DNA of 64,000 nt from Chrysopilus asiliformis (GCA_964034945.1 OZ035960.1:64589970-64653969); one strand, 5' to 3'. Counted from the stretch's first letter, positions 21,812-33,375 are shown. Translations and numbers: made by a program. Notes: a model not told the origin generated them from the letters alone.

Positions 21812-22332
21812 GACTGGGGTGCGTTCTTTTATTAACCGTGGTTAACTGTGGTTAACCGCGGTAAAGAGAAATGCGTTCTTAAATGCCTACGGTTAACGCT
21901 CAGTAAACTTTACTGCCGTTCCTAAATGCCAAAGTTAAGCTGTCAAAGTTACTTTTCTCAACTCTGCTCGAGAGCTGAGTTGGAGAAAGTTAACTTTAGT
22001 TGTAATTAAAGAACGCGATAAAGTTAACCGAGACGGTTACAACTGTCAATCAACTGTCAATTCGTCTCGTAGTTTCGAATGAGTTTTGTGCAGAATAATG
22101 AAGGATTTTATTGTGGTCCTTGTAAATTAAAAATACGACATGCTTTGATCATTTGTTGGTCCGACATATTTTTAATGTATTGTTGTGCACATCACTGCTG
22201 TCAAAGTTAACCAAATCGCGTTCTTTTAATCAGAGTTAACGTCGGTAAAATTTCAACTTTGGCAATCAGCTGTTCGAACTTTGACAAACCCAACCTTTAC
22301 TTTACTCGGGAATAAAGGAACGCACCCCAGAC
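21812..22332. mobile_element. 515-bp MITE-like element (TSD GAC)
   Basis: The element is 21815-22329. Its ends read TGGGGTGCGTTC with TTTATT just inside, on both strands, and GAC is duplicated outside. The empty site, in reverse complement, is near 37746-37770. The interior is full of GTTAAC and GGTTAACC motifs and has no coding capacity. The 3-bp duplication suggests a PIF/Harbinger-like family. Confidence 0.75.
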
Positions 22333-23330
22333 AAACATCCATTTTTAAAAGCTTTTATTTAGCTTGCCTTCGTGTCTGTCTGTCTGTCTGTTTGTCTGTT
22401 TGTCAGATCAAATCTTGCAACCCAATTTTGACCCACTTCCACTTGTCCGATTGACTTGAAATTTTGCACACTTATATAAGTCCGATGACAATACAATATT
22501 TTCACTACTTCGTCCTTGTAAGGATAACGGAAGGTCCTGTAAGGATAACGTGATTATCCTTTTCTCCAAATTTTCCGGAAAAAAATCCATTCTGGGGGTT
22601 TTTGGGGTCGCTGAATCCGAATCTGTCATTAAAAAGTCAGTAAGGATAACGGAAGGTCCTGTAAGGATAACGTGATTATCCTTTTCTCCAAATTTTCCGG
22701 AAAAAAATCTATTCTGGGGGTTTTTGGGGTTGCTGAATCCGAATCTGTCATTAAAAAGTCTGTAAGGATAACGAAAGGTCCTGTAAGGATAACGTGATTA
22801 TCCTTTTCTCCAAATTTTCCGGAAAAAATCTATTCTGGGGGTTTTTGAGGTCGCTAAATCCGAATCTGTCATTAAAAAGTCAGTAAGGATAACGGAAGGT
22901 CCTGTAAGGATAACGTGATTATCCTTTTCTCCAAATTTTCCGGGAAAAAATCTATTCTGGGGGTTTTTGAGGTCGCTGAATCCGAATCTGTCATTAAAAA
23001 GTCTGTAAGGATAACGAAAGGTCCTGTAAGGATAACGTGATTATCCTTTTCTCCAAATTTTCCGGAAAAAAATCTATTCTGGGGGTTTTTGAGCTCGCTA
23101 AATCCGAATCTACCATTAAAAAGTCTGTAAGGATAACGGAAGGTCCTGTAAGGATAACGTGATTATCCCTTTCTCCAAATTTTCCGGAAAAAATCTATTC
23201 TGGGGATTTTTGGGGTCGCTGAATACGATTCTCAAGTTAAAAAGCCTGTAAGGACATCTCAAATGTAAGGATATATATTCGAAGACTAAAAAGAACAAAA
23301 TAAAAAAAATAAAAAAAAAATTTTAAAAAA

Positions 23331-23541
23331 AAGCTTTTATTAAAAAAGAATGCACTAAAAAGAAAAAAATAATTTTCTGGACGCTGTGTATCACAAATAT
23401 AAAAGCTTTTAAAAAGCGAGATAAAGCATAAAACAATAAAATAAAAATTTATCTCGCTTTTAAAAAGCTTTTATATTTGTTATACACAGCGTAGAGAAAA
23501 TAATTTTTTTCTTTTTAGTGCATTCTTTTTTAATAAAAGCT
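23331..23541. repeat. Hairpin type A, copy 1
   Basis: Two arms of about 95 bp pair with about five mismatches around a short AT loop. Landmarks are AAGCTTTTATTAAAAAAG, GCACTAAAAAGAAAAAAATA, GGACGCTGTGTATCA and GCGAGATAAA on one arm, and their complements on the other. Confidence 0.9.
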
Positions 23542-24311
23542 TTTTTTTTAAAAAAAATTTTTTATTTTTTATTTTTTAAAAGCTTTTATTTAGCTTGCCT
23601 TCGTGTCTGTCTGTCTGTTTGTCTGTCAGATCAAATCTTGCAACCCAATTTTGACCCACTTCCACTTGTCCGATTGACTTGAAATTTTGCACACTTATAT
23701 AAGTCCGATGACAATACAATATTTTCACTACTTCGTCCTTGTAAGGATAACGGAAGGTCCTGTAAGGATAACGTGATTATCCTTTTCTCCAAATTTTCCG
23801 GAAAAAAATCTATCCTGGGGATTTTTGGGGTCGCTGAATCCGAATCTGTCATTAAAAAGTCTGTAAGGATAACGGAAGGTCCTGTAAGGATAACGTGATT
23901 ATCCTTTTCTCCAAATTTTCCGGAAAAAAATCTATCCTGGGGGTTTTTGGGATCGCTGAATCCGAATCTGTCATCAAAAAGTCTGTAAGGATAACGGAAG
24001 GTCCTGTAAGGATAACGCGATTATCCTTTTCTCCAATTTTCCGGAAAAAAATCTATCCTGGGGGTTTTTGGGGTCGCTGAATCCGAATCTGTCATTAAAA
24101 AGTCAGTAAGGATAACGGAAGGTACTGTAAGGATAACGTGATTATCCTTTTCTCCAAATTTTCCGGGAAAAAATATATTCTGGGGATTTTTGGGGTCGCT
24201 GAATACGATTCTCAAGTTAAAAAGCCTGTAAGGACATCTCAAATGTAAAGCTATATATTCGAAGACTAAAAAGAACAAAATAAAAAAAAATAAAAAAAAA
24301 TTTTTTAAAAA

Positions 24312-24520
24312 AAGCTTTTATTAAAAAAAATGCACTAAGAAGAAAAAAATAATTTTCTGGACGCTGTGTATCATAAATATAAAAGCTTTTAAAAAGCGAG
24401 ATAAAGCATAAAACAATAAAATAAACATTTATCTCGCTTTTTAAAAGCTTTTATATTTATGATACACAGCGTCCAGAAAATTATTTTTTTCTTTTTAGTG
24501 CATTTTTATAATAAAAGCTT
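24312..24520. repeat. Hairpin type A, copy 2
   Basis: Same palindrome as 23331-23541, with both GGACGCTGTGTATCA arms intact. It separates the second and third R2 blocks. Confidence 0.9.
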
Positions 24521-25168
24521 TTTTAAAAAAAAAAATTTTTATTTTTTTTATAATAAAAAGCTTTTATTTAGCTTGCCTTCGTGTCTGTCTGTTTGTCTGT
24601 CTGTCAGATCAAATCTTGCAACCCAATTTTGACCCACTTCCACTTGTCCGATTGACTTGAAATTTGGCACACTTATATAAGTCCGATGACAATACCATAT
24701 TTTCACTACTTCGTCCTTGTAAGGATAACGGAAGGTCCTGTAAGGATAACGTGATTATCCTTTTCTCCAAATTTTCCGGAAAAAAATCTATTCTGGGGGT
24801 TTTTGGGGTCGCTGAATCCGAATCTGTCATTAAAAAGTCAGTAAGGATAACGGAAGGTCCTGTAAGGATAACGTGATTATCCTTTTCTCCAAATTTTCCA
24901 GAAAAAAATCTATTCTGGGGGTTTTTGGGGTCGCTGAATCCGAATCTGTCATTAAAAAGTCAGTAAGGATAACGGAAGTTCCTGTAAGGATAACGTGAGT
25001 ATCCCTTTCTCCAAATTTTCCGGAAAAAAATCTATTCTGGGGGTTTTTTGGGTCGCTGAATACGATTCTCAAGTTAAAAAGCCTGTAAGGACATCTCAAA
25101 TGTAAGGATATATATTCGAAGACTAAAAAGAACAAAATAAAAAAAATAAAAAATAAAAATTTAAAAAA

Positions 25169-25285
25169 AAGCTTTTATTAAAAAAGAATGCACTAAAAAG
25201 AAAAAAATAATTTTCTGGACGCTGTGTATCACAAATATAAAAGCTTTTTAAAAGCGAGATAAAATTTTATTTTATTGTTTTATGC
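25169..25285. repeat. Hairpin type A, half copy
   Basis: Only the left arm and loop are present; the right arm is replaced by AT-rich sequence. A 330-bp linker follows, then family A copy A2. Confidence 0.8.
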
Positions 25286-25617
25286 TTTAAATTTTTTTTT
25301 CAAAATTTTTTTTATTTTTTTATATATATATAGATAAATATTTTTTTACGTATTATAAGATTAAACAAAGCGAGACTAAACATGAATGGTTTCTATCTCG
25401 CTTGAACTTTAGGCGCTATTGAAAAATTTCTGAGAGAAAAGATATTGAGAGAAATTTTTTCAAAAGCTTTTCGCTCATTTGTCTTTCCACTATATGGAAA
25501 GCCCTATATCAGAATTTGACACTAGTCATTGGCTCTCAAAATATAGATTTCTGTTCTCTCAGTGCAGTTTAAAATTTCAGCATAGAATAAGGAATATATA
25601 TATAAGGAATATATAGA

Positions 25618-26196
25618 AACATAACAAAAGCTATAATTGCCAATCTGGCAATTATTTAAAACCCGTATGGTGATATTCGTATCAAAATTCGAACAGTTGT
25701 ACCAAAATTCCACTTTGAAGTCAAACTTTCCAATAAGATTTTTTAAAATTTATTCCAATCGGATTTTGATGTATGGGAGTTTTATGTAGAATCATATCCT
25801 AAATAACTTTTGTTCTTGCACTTTTTTGAAAAGATGCACCGTTTTTGAGATATTCACAAAAAACATTTTCGTTCATATGGGGGGGTACCCCCCTAATAGT
25901 CCATTTTTGCCCATTAACGAACTTAACCTCGCATTTTACGAAAAACGAATCTGCGTAAAATTTCAAGTCTCTAACTCAATCCGTGCACCCGCAACCCGCG
26001 CAACAGACGGACGGACAGACGGATGGACGGACGGACGGACGGACAGACGGACGGACGGACATGCTAAATTCAACTTTTTTCGTCATTCTAAACACGCTTG
26101 TGTAATTCATTTTTTTGTGTGATGACGGGATCTTGGCGTTACAAACGGTAAGGCAAATCTAATATACCCTTTGGTTTCACCATACGGGTATAAAAA
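25618..26196 (+). repeat. Family A dispersed repeat, full copy (A2)
   Basis: Starts AACATAACAAAAGCTATAAT. It passes GTATGGTGATATTCGTATCA, the palindromic GGGGGGTACCCCCC, the GGAC/GACA microsatellite and GATGACGGGATCTTGGCGTT, and ends CATACGGGTATAAAAA. Other copies are 30824-31376, 33864-34413 (minus), 36455-37291, 37292-37590, 53803-54031 with 60282-60549, 54260-54560 (minus) and a split minus-strand copy in 55731-60003. It has no coding capacity. Confidence 0.9.
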
Positions 26197-26479
26197 TACT
26201 CAAATTTAAATTTTAACTTTTAATAGAATTGAGTCACTCCCAGGCCCGGCTCAACCTAATATGCAGACCATGCAAGGCATGGGGGCGCGCCGGTCTAAAG
26301 GGCGCCTTTCCTCTTTCGATTTAAATAATTATATATTTTTCATTTTTTATATTTGTGTAAACAAAAATTTTTCAAAAAAAATTTCTGTGTTTAATTTATT
26401 AAAAAAAATATTTGAAAACTCTAAATACAAATTCAAATATTTTTTGTGATCTATATTTTATTCGAATTTGCTATAAAAT

Positions 26480-26690
26480 ATATTCGTGAACGTAACTGTT
26501 GCTTTACGAATATTTTTGAGTCTTCCAGTTTCAGTTGCAAGTGGTGAGAGATCATTTTCGAAATTAAAAATTATCGCAGGAGCGATTAGTTATCGATGAT
26601 AGCAATTGAAAGAGATATTTGTGAAAAAATCGACACTAATGAAATAATTGAAGAATCCGCAAATTTAAAAGCAAGAAAAATAAAATTTTA
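26480..26690 (+). pseudogene. hAT transposase C-terminal dimerisation domain remnant
   Basis: The frame reads LPVSVASGERSFSKLKIIAG, then IERDICEKIDTNEIIEESA and NLKARKIKF before a stop. This is the hAT-C signature found in ZMYM-like and other hAT transposases. The stretch normally lying between the two parts is shortened and out of register. No zinc finger or catalytic core remains. Confidence 0.75.
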
Positions 26691-26836
26691 GAAACTTAAA
26701 TAAATAAAATTGTTAACTTTTTTTATACTTTATGTTGAACTATTATAATTCGTTTAACTTGTAATTATTTTATTTGTATGAATTATTTTACATAAAACGT
26801 TTTGTGCCTTTAAATTTATTTACTTATCTGCCATAT

Positions 26837-27794
26837 GTAGGGTAGGAGCGGGCGTGTTGAATTACTTTTTAGAATTTAGGTTGTAGCGCGCACATAAAAT
26901 CACATATCGCTCCAATGGTTAAGCCATTCGATAGAGGGATTCCTTGACTACATTTCATAAAAGAAATTTTTTTTTAAATGTTTTATTAACTGCCCTCCAG
27001 CTCAATTTAAAGGGTGATTCAACATGCCCGCCGATTTGCAAGTGGTGCGGGTAAGTTGAATAATTGTAAGTTTTCATACTTAAGAATGAAAAAACGTTAT
27101 TTCTTAAGAAAAAAAGAATGAAATAAAGTATTTTATTAAGCAAAAAAATTTTAATATACATTATATAATGTAAATATGAAAAAAAATGAAATTTACAATT
27201 TAGTTAATCGCTTGTTTGGTTTTTTTTAGTTGACCAATTTTTGATTGTTTTCCTGCTGCGTTTTTATAAAAAATGTAAAAAATCATCAAGAAACAAACAA
27301 AAATTTATAAAAGAACAAAGGAAATGTGAAACCAACGTCAAAAAACTAATAAAACGTAAGAAAAAAATGATTCAACTTGCCCGCCAAGCCGTTATTCAAC
27401 TTACCCGCAACCCACTTTTTTGATATTTTCTCTTAGAAAAATCACAAAAACAATAAATTTGAATGTCCCACGAGGTTTTTTTTATTCTAGAGGTGTTGCA
27501 CAACACTTTTAATACAAAAAATTTCCAGATTGACAAAAATTTATATGAGAAATGGGTAAATCACTGTATAGTCTAATATTTACTTTTAGAGCCAAAAACA
27601 CACATATTCCTGTCAATTACGATATAAATAAGGTATCGCTGTCAAAATTTTATGGCAAGTAGAGGATATCAGTACTAACAACATACTAAAATTTAAAAAA
27701 AATTGACTGAGTAGTTTTTTTAAATTTTGCAATAATTCAACATGCCCGGTAATTCAACATGCCCGGTAATTCAACAGGTCCGCTCCTACCCTAC
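26837..27794. mobile_element. Nested inverted-repeat element with ATTCAAC..GCCCG repeats
   Basis: Both ends read GTAGGGTAGGAGCGG with TGTTGAATTAC close inside. ATTCAACATGCCCG-like motifs recur at 27018, 27370-27410 and three times before the right end. I cannot find an unambiguous target duplication, so the family is unassigned. It sits inside the hAT element at 26241-27893. Confidence 0.65.
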
Positions 27795-27901
27795 ACTTTT
27801 TTTTAATTCAAACAAAAAGGGCGCAAAAAAAACTTGCATAGGGCGCAAAAAAATAACTTGCATAGGGCGCATAGAACCATAGAGCCGGCGCTGGTCACTC
27901 C

Positions 27902-28961
27902 TATAGCTGAAATGGTAATGGCTGATTTCGAGATTTTCGAACCCCTTTTTATACTTGTCAGTAAACAACCCTTGGTTGCAGGTGTTCACTGTGGTAAACC
28001 AGTTAATGTAAACAGTTTGAGTTCACATAAACATAATTTCATCATGACTGTAACCCTTTCTGGTCATCAGCTAACTGTCTTTGTTTTTTTCAAACAATGC
28101 CCGAACATTTCTGAAATGATCGCGCATTGTTTACAAACAACACTATAAATAAACTGTATAGGGTTCGTTCATTGCGCATAACGGTAAACAAGGTTTCGCG
28201 CTTATGTCAACTATAAAAGAATCGCTGTAAACAAAACACTTGAGCATAACCGTAAACAAAGCTCACATTTGCTGTAAACAATATTCACGCTTATCGCTAG
28301 GTATCGATTTCCATTAATATTTACAATATCGTATTTCTTTATTGATGATTGAATATTTTTCCGTCTATAAATTCATCCTCATGACTAATTTGAGTATTTT
28401 ATTGTGAAATATTTTATGAGCTCTGGCTTGATGGAGCTATGTTGCCTTAACCTTATAATTCGCACAAGGTCTGTGGCATCGGAGTATAAATACTCGAATC
28501 GAGTTTTACTCCACCAAAATTCCGTAAGCCTGCATGAAAGCTGGTAAAGCAGGCTCTGATGACGTGAGCCAGCTTCCATACCAGAAACAGGCTCTTGATG
28601 GGTTTTTAGGCATGTCACCTATTGGGGAGGAATTGGATGTGAAAACATCCACAAAAATAATATATTTTTATATTATTTTTTTGTTTTTGCAGACCTATAA
28701 GCCGAGAAATTCCAATAGGATTATTCATTTTTATTTATGTTGTACCAGGGAACAACTATATAGAATGGAAAGTAAGCCCATGGTACTAAGGTAATATATT
28801 CCGAGTCTCCAAAATGGTATTTTACTGCCCATGACGTCACGTGAATTACAGAAATTTGATAGCTCGATCATTTTGTATAGAAAATTTGCGTTGTGCGTAT
28901 GAAAGTCGGTTATTTTTAATATTATTGCATTAAAACTCAACATTATTGAAAAAATAAACGA
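27902..28961. other. Intergenic stretch with GTAAACAA motif cluster
   Basis: GTAAAC or its complement occurs repeatedly between 27960 and 28290, mostly as GTAAACAA. No gene was recognised. The part 28420-28620 is less AT-rich and might be a retroelement remnant, but I could not match it. Confidence 0.4.
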
Positions 28962-29660
28962 GATGGCTATTTGCTGGGTTTTTGGTTGTGAAACGGACAA
29001 TAATAAGCGTCGAAAAAAACCGCGGAAGTTAGTGAAGTGAGACTTTTCAGGTTTCCATAAGACCAAAAAGTATCTAAAGTATGGATAGTAAAATGTCGAA
29101 GGATAAAATAAATCCTAGTACGGCGTATATGTGCTCAAGACATTTTACTGCAGGTCAGTATATACGGAATTTGCAGCACAAGCTACTGAAATATGCTCCG
29201 AGGAACTCAAGAAAATTGAAACCGGATGCCATTCCAACCGAAAACCTGCCATCAACGTCAACTTCAAAAAAAGCAGCAATCCTGAAGCGAAGTGATAGAC
29301 GCGAGAAAAAGGATCGTGAAGATTTAATTGAGGAACTATTATTTGATGATCAGACAACAACAGTTAATGACCAGAAAGTCGTCAGAACATTCGAAGATAA
29401 ATCATGTAATACTGAACTATGTAAGTAAGTAATTTCATATGGTGATTATCATTTTCCGCCATTCTAATAAAATCTCTAATATTTTCAGGTGCTGTGATCA
29501 CATTTGCTTCACTTCAACTGATGTAGAAGTTTTGGAAAGAAAAATTTCAACTTTGGAAGCAGAGAACTGCAGATTAAAGTATAAAAATTGGAAATTTCTG
29601 CATGAAAATAATGCAGTTGGTTACAAAAAAAATAGACAAAGTATTCAACACATTCAATAA
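28962..29660 (+). pseudogene. THAP-domain gene remnant with coiled-coil exon
   Basis: ATG 28962 reads MAICWVFGCETDNNKRRKKP, a THAP-like C-x4-C start. The next THAP segment is in another frame (VRLFRFP, then a stop). From 29081 the frame gives TAYMCSRHFTAGQYI and KLKPDAIPTENLP, the C-x2-H and AVPT-box region that closes a THAP zinc finger. A GTAAGT donor lies near 29425 and an acceptor (TTTTCAG) near 29488, followed by a leucine-rich coiled coil (VEVLERKISTLEAENCRL). THAP plus coiled coil is the N-terminal layout of P-element transposases. Frameshifts and stops make it non-functional. Confidence 0.7.
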
Positions 29661-30823
29661 TGAAAATGATGAAACCAACTCGTTGTAACCATCCCTAAAC
29701 TATATACAAACATGAATGTCTGCTGTAAATATCTCAATGTTAGATGTAGATATAATTCAGGGATGAAAATATTTCTCAATTTTTATATAAACTCACTTCT
29801 GATGAGGAATATTTATATCGACCAGAATAACACTCACTTCTGATGAGGAATATTTATGTCGAGCAAAATAAAACTCAATCCTGATGAGGAATATTTTTGC
29901 CGAGCAGAAAAAAACTCTTTTTTAAAGAGATTTAAAATGTTGTGAAAAACTTATACTCGATGATAGTTGAAAAACTCCTTGAGTTGAAAAACTCTATTCG
30001 AAGAGGAATATTTATATTGAGCAAAATAAAACTCATGTCCGTCAAAACTTATGTGCCATCAAAAACTTATACTCGATGTTTCTCGCTTTGTTTGATACGT
30101 GGTCTTTTTAATATTATGTTGCTTTTATGGGGTGGTGATGGGTGGATGATGGGTGGGTTAGTAGGGGGTGGGGTGTGGTGGGGAGGGGGGAAGGGGAAGG
30201 GGGGAGGGTGGAGGGGAAGGGGGTGGAGGGGAGACCCTATCATGCTATATATTACCACCCCCCAGAAAAAAGTTTCATACAAAGTACACACCCCCCTACC
30301 ACCCCCCAGAAAAAAGTTTCATACAAAGTACAAAAAAAAATATCGTTTTCATTTACTTTACAATAAATAATAATTTCTTATCATGCATTGAAAATTATTT
30401 GAAATCGTACACTAGCCACACACCATACAAATCGAACAAATGAATTTTTCGTCAGCTCAGCGAAATAAAACTCATTGGAACTGATATTTATTTACAAGAA
30501 ATATTTATCTCTCATTAGAACTGATATTTATTTTCAGGCAATATTTATCTCTCATTAGAACTGATATTTATTTACAGAAAATATTTATCTCTCTTCGTGA
30601 GTTTTTCGTTGCACAAGTAAAAATCATCTCCTTCAGAGATATTTTTTCGCACAATGAAAACGTTATTAATTGTGAGTGAAACTTGAAATGAGAGAAAAAG
30701 AGAGAAAAAATAACTCTTATTTTCATCTTTGATATAATTAAAACAATTTTGCGATATAAAATGTATTTTAGAATAAGAATTGGAAATCAAAAATTAAGGG
30801 AAAACCGTTCAAGTTTAAAAAGA
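29661..30823. repeat. Short direct repeats and G-rich tract
   Basis: Four or more copies of a phrase of about 50 bp with CTGATGAGGAATATTT lie at 29790-30025. A strongly G-rich purine tract is at 30129-30235. A duplicated CACCCCCCAGAAAAAAGTTT follows at 30254-30330. Three copies of a unit of about 45 bp with AACTGATATTTATTT lie at 30470-30600. No gene was recognised. Confidence 0.6.
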
Positions 30824-31376
30824 AACATAACAAAAGCTATAATTGCCAATCTGGCAATCATTGGAGACCCGTATGGTGATATTCGTATCAAAATTCGAAC
30901 AGTTATACCAAAATTCCACTTTGAAGTCAAACTTTCCAATAAGATTTTTTAAAATGTATTCCAATCGGATTTTGATGTATGGGAGTTTTATGTAGAATCA
31001 TATCCTAAATAACTTTTGTTCTTGGACTTTTTTGATAAGATGCACCGTTTTCGAGATATTCACAAAAAACGATTTCGTTCGTATGGGGGATACCCCCCCC
31101 TAATGGTCCATTTTTGCCCATTAACGAACTTAGCCTCGCATTTTACGAAAAACGAATCTGCGCCAAATTTCTCTCTAGCTCAATCCGTGCGCACGCAATC
31201 CGCGCCACAGACAGACAGACGGACAGACAGACGGACGGACATGCAGAAATTAATTATTTTTATCATTCTAAACACACTGGTGTAATTCATTTTTGTGTGC
31301 GATGACGGGATCTTGGCGTTACAAACGGTAAGGCAAAGTTAGTATACCCTTTGGTTTCACCATGCGGGTATAAAAA
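30824..31376 (+). repeat. Family A dispersed repeat, full copy (A3)
   Basis: Complete copy with the same start, GGGGGATACCCCCCCC centre, GACA/GGAC microsatellite and CATGCGGGTATAAAAA end as A2. Confidence 0.9.
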
Positions 31377-31529
31377 TGAAATTACATCGGATTCCTTTTT
31401 TTGCCATGGCTGTGGGTGCTGCAAATCGTCCGCTACCAATTATAGAACGTAAATAAACGTTGTTTTCGGCATTCAAAAACGCAAAAAAAATCCATATCGT
31501 CCCAATTATTTATTGTATTTCATTGTGGC

Positions 31530-31640
31530 ATATGGTAGATTCGGCGATCAAATCGATAATTCATCACTCCTTGCCCATCACTCTCGATGTCGTCGAAATC
31601 GCGAAATAAACCATCATCGCCAAAAATCAAATCCATTTTC
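31530..31640 (-). pseudogene. Possible Harbinger-like N-terminal exon remnant
   Basis: On the minus strand an ATG near 31639 opens MDLIFGDDGLFRDFDD and continues to a basic RFDRRIYHM before a stop. This acidic start followed by R-R-I/V is reminiscent of insect PIF/Harbinger transposase N-termini. The match is weak and nothing catalytic follows. The flank 31676-31855 has paired GAGTACC/GTACTA motifs that may be terminal repeats of the same element. Confidence 0.25.
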
Positions 31641-31876
31641 TACATAAAATTGGCATAAATTCGAGTACTAACATCGTTAGACCCTCGATTTTGAGGGTCC
31701 AGGAAATAATGAGTACCAGCTAATACTCCGTACCAAAGTCCGTACTAAGGCGCGCTAGTACTTGGTGAAGAAATGACTTGATACCAATTTGAGTACCAAA
31801 TTTTGGTCTAATACTGTTAATAGCGTTAGTACTCTGTGAAGAAATCGGCCGTTAATGTCTTTTTTAAATTCATCCA

Positions 31877-33375
31877 TTTGCAGGGATTGTTATTTTATGG
31901 AGTTAATCACATCACCGAGAGTAATTTTTTTGCAGGTACGCATCGAAAAGAAATGTGTGCAGAATATTTCGTACAAATGTCTAGAACCGAAGAAGGAAGG
32001 TTATAACATTTTAAATGATAAGAGCGGTAGCATGAACCATCACAATCGATAAAATTTGACTCGATCACACACTATCTGCAACACGATACCCTAAATCGGG
32101 AAGAAACACCGTCCTTCCCGATTTAAATACATAGCCGAATTTAAAGATTTAAAAATAAAACAAGAATCCATCCTAAATAACATAGTTCGTCCATGGCACA
32201 ACAAAATTTCATGGCCATAAAGTACCATATTCTTCTGCATACTTGGGCAACTGATTGTGCAAGATACTCACACTGCACCCGGATAAATGATTATATAAAA
32301 TCCAAAGTTCTCTATTGGGAGGAATTACTCCTTCACAACTTCAACCCTAAAATTAAACTCTATGAACGAGAAGGAAACATTTTCCTAAAATTCGAAGCGC
32401 CAAGGAACGTAATCTGGGACTATAAAATAACCCCGGTGCTACCCGAATTTCAGATTTCAAGGGGGTGTACCGCAATGGAATCAGGATTGATTTTCTGCGA
32501 AAAATGCTTCTACCAAAAAGTTAAATTTCTCAATATTAACTAAAACGGAACGAACAACCATTTTGACCTATCCTTGAAAAATAAAGTAATATTAACCGAG
32601 TTCGACTTTTAGGAAAATTTTCTAATCAAAAAAATTGAAGATAAATACCTAGAAGTGGGGGATGTATGCTTACAATACCAAAACGAGAATATGGTAATGG
32701 TCCCGCATACAAACTGCGAAGGAGACTTCACCGTTGTTGCATCCTCTCTAATCACGAGGATTAATGTCCCAAATATAAAACATCGTAAAATAGAAATAAA
32801 ATCAAACTTCCAATTAGAAACTGAATTGTTCAAGGAAACAAAGAATCACATTCCAATAGTTAACCAATCCATAAATATAAATTTGCAACAAATAATCAAG
32901 GGCCTAACGAAAACTCATACTAGGGAAATAAATCTTATCCGGTATTCTAAGGACATAATTAAAACCGCCTTCAACATAAACCTGTTCCTAACTTCGATTA
33001 ACTCAGTTTTTATATCCATAATATCCTTATGGTTGGCCCGAAATTCAAGAATTATAAACCTTGTGATCATCCGCATTAAACAAGTGGGTAACAAACTTAT
33101 GGCAAAATACTCAATGCCAGCCACCACGTCACGGGCAGAATATGAACCAAAATTTTAGGGGACCCGGACACTCGTTATCATTTCCAATTTAACGGTTCTC
33201 AAAAGGAATAGGGTTACCGAAATTTCACGATCAACACTAACAATGACCAATATGACCTTATCGATCGCTACCTGATTGTAAAAATGATGGCGGACGGACC
33301 ATTCTACCTGTTCTCCGAAGTAAACAACCTAACAAGGAAGGACTCCCTCACAGGAAACACCATGGAAGAAGTATA
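31877..33375 (+). pseudogene. Decayed reading frame of unknown origin, membrane-protein-like
   Basis: One frame spans 32193-33158 with stops at 32541 and near 32610. Short fragments in other frames extend it to 31877 (after a TTTGCAG acceptor-like site) and to about 33375. Cysteine-bearing segments (CTAMESGLIFCEKCFYQKV; VGDVCLQYQNENMVMVPHTN) precede a hydrophobic stretch (INLFLTSINSVFISIISLWL) and a short basic, polar end (MAKYSMPATTSRAEYEPKF). That profile would suit a retroelement envelope-like or viral-type glycoprotein, but I recognise no family signature and no furin site. I leave it unnamed. Confidence 0.35.

Larger units (their letters stand above)
22345..25285. repeat. Composite array R2: three blocks of about 121-bp units separated by hairpins
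   Basis: Each block begins with a TGTC microsatellite and AGATCAAATCTTGCAACCCA, continues with units marked GTAAGGATAACGGAAGGTCC and CTGGGGGTTTTTGGGGTCGC (about 22505-23230, 23735-24195, 24710-25050), and ends with TCAAGTTAAAAAGCCTGTAA before a hairpin. The units are the inverted relatives of R1. The structure (short terminal motifs, internal tandem repeats, AT-rich hairpin) recalls Helitron-associated DINE/HINE repeats, but I cannot verify that link. Confidence 0.75.
26233..27901. mobile_element. hAT element, non-autonomous (TSD GTCACTCC), with nested insertion
   Basis: The element is 26241-27893. Its ends CAGGCCCGGCTC and CAGCGCCGGCTC (right complement) fit the CAG/G..G terminal rule of hAT elements. 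GTCACTCC is duplicated at 26233-26240 and 27894-27901. It contains a degraded hAT dimerisation domain (26480-26690) and a second element (26837-27794). Confidence 0.9.

Noticed and set aside
23331..23541. Hairpin as a transcription terminator
   Set aside because: Terminator hairpins are a bacterial feature. This palindrome is about 210 bp, recurs in several places and lies in a eukaryotic repeat.
25985..26065. GGAC/GACA repeat mistaken for a CRISPR-like array
   Set aside because: It is a continuous microsatellite without spacers, found in every family A copy, and the DNA is eukaryotic.
29790..29905. Hammerhead ribozymes at CTGATGAG units
   Set aside because: The second core half (GAAA after a stem) and a pairing stem II are missing in each unit.
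30067..30443. Gly/Pro-rich frames over the G-rich tract
   Set aside because: They arise from the low-complexity purine run and have no conserved feature.
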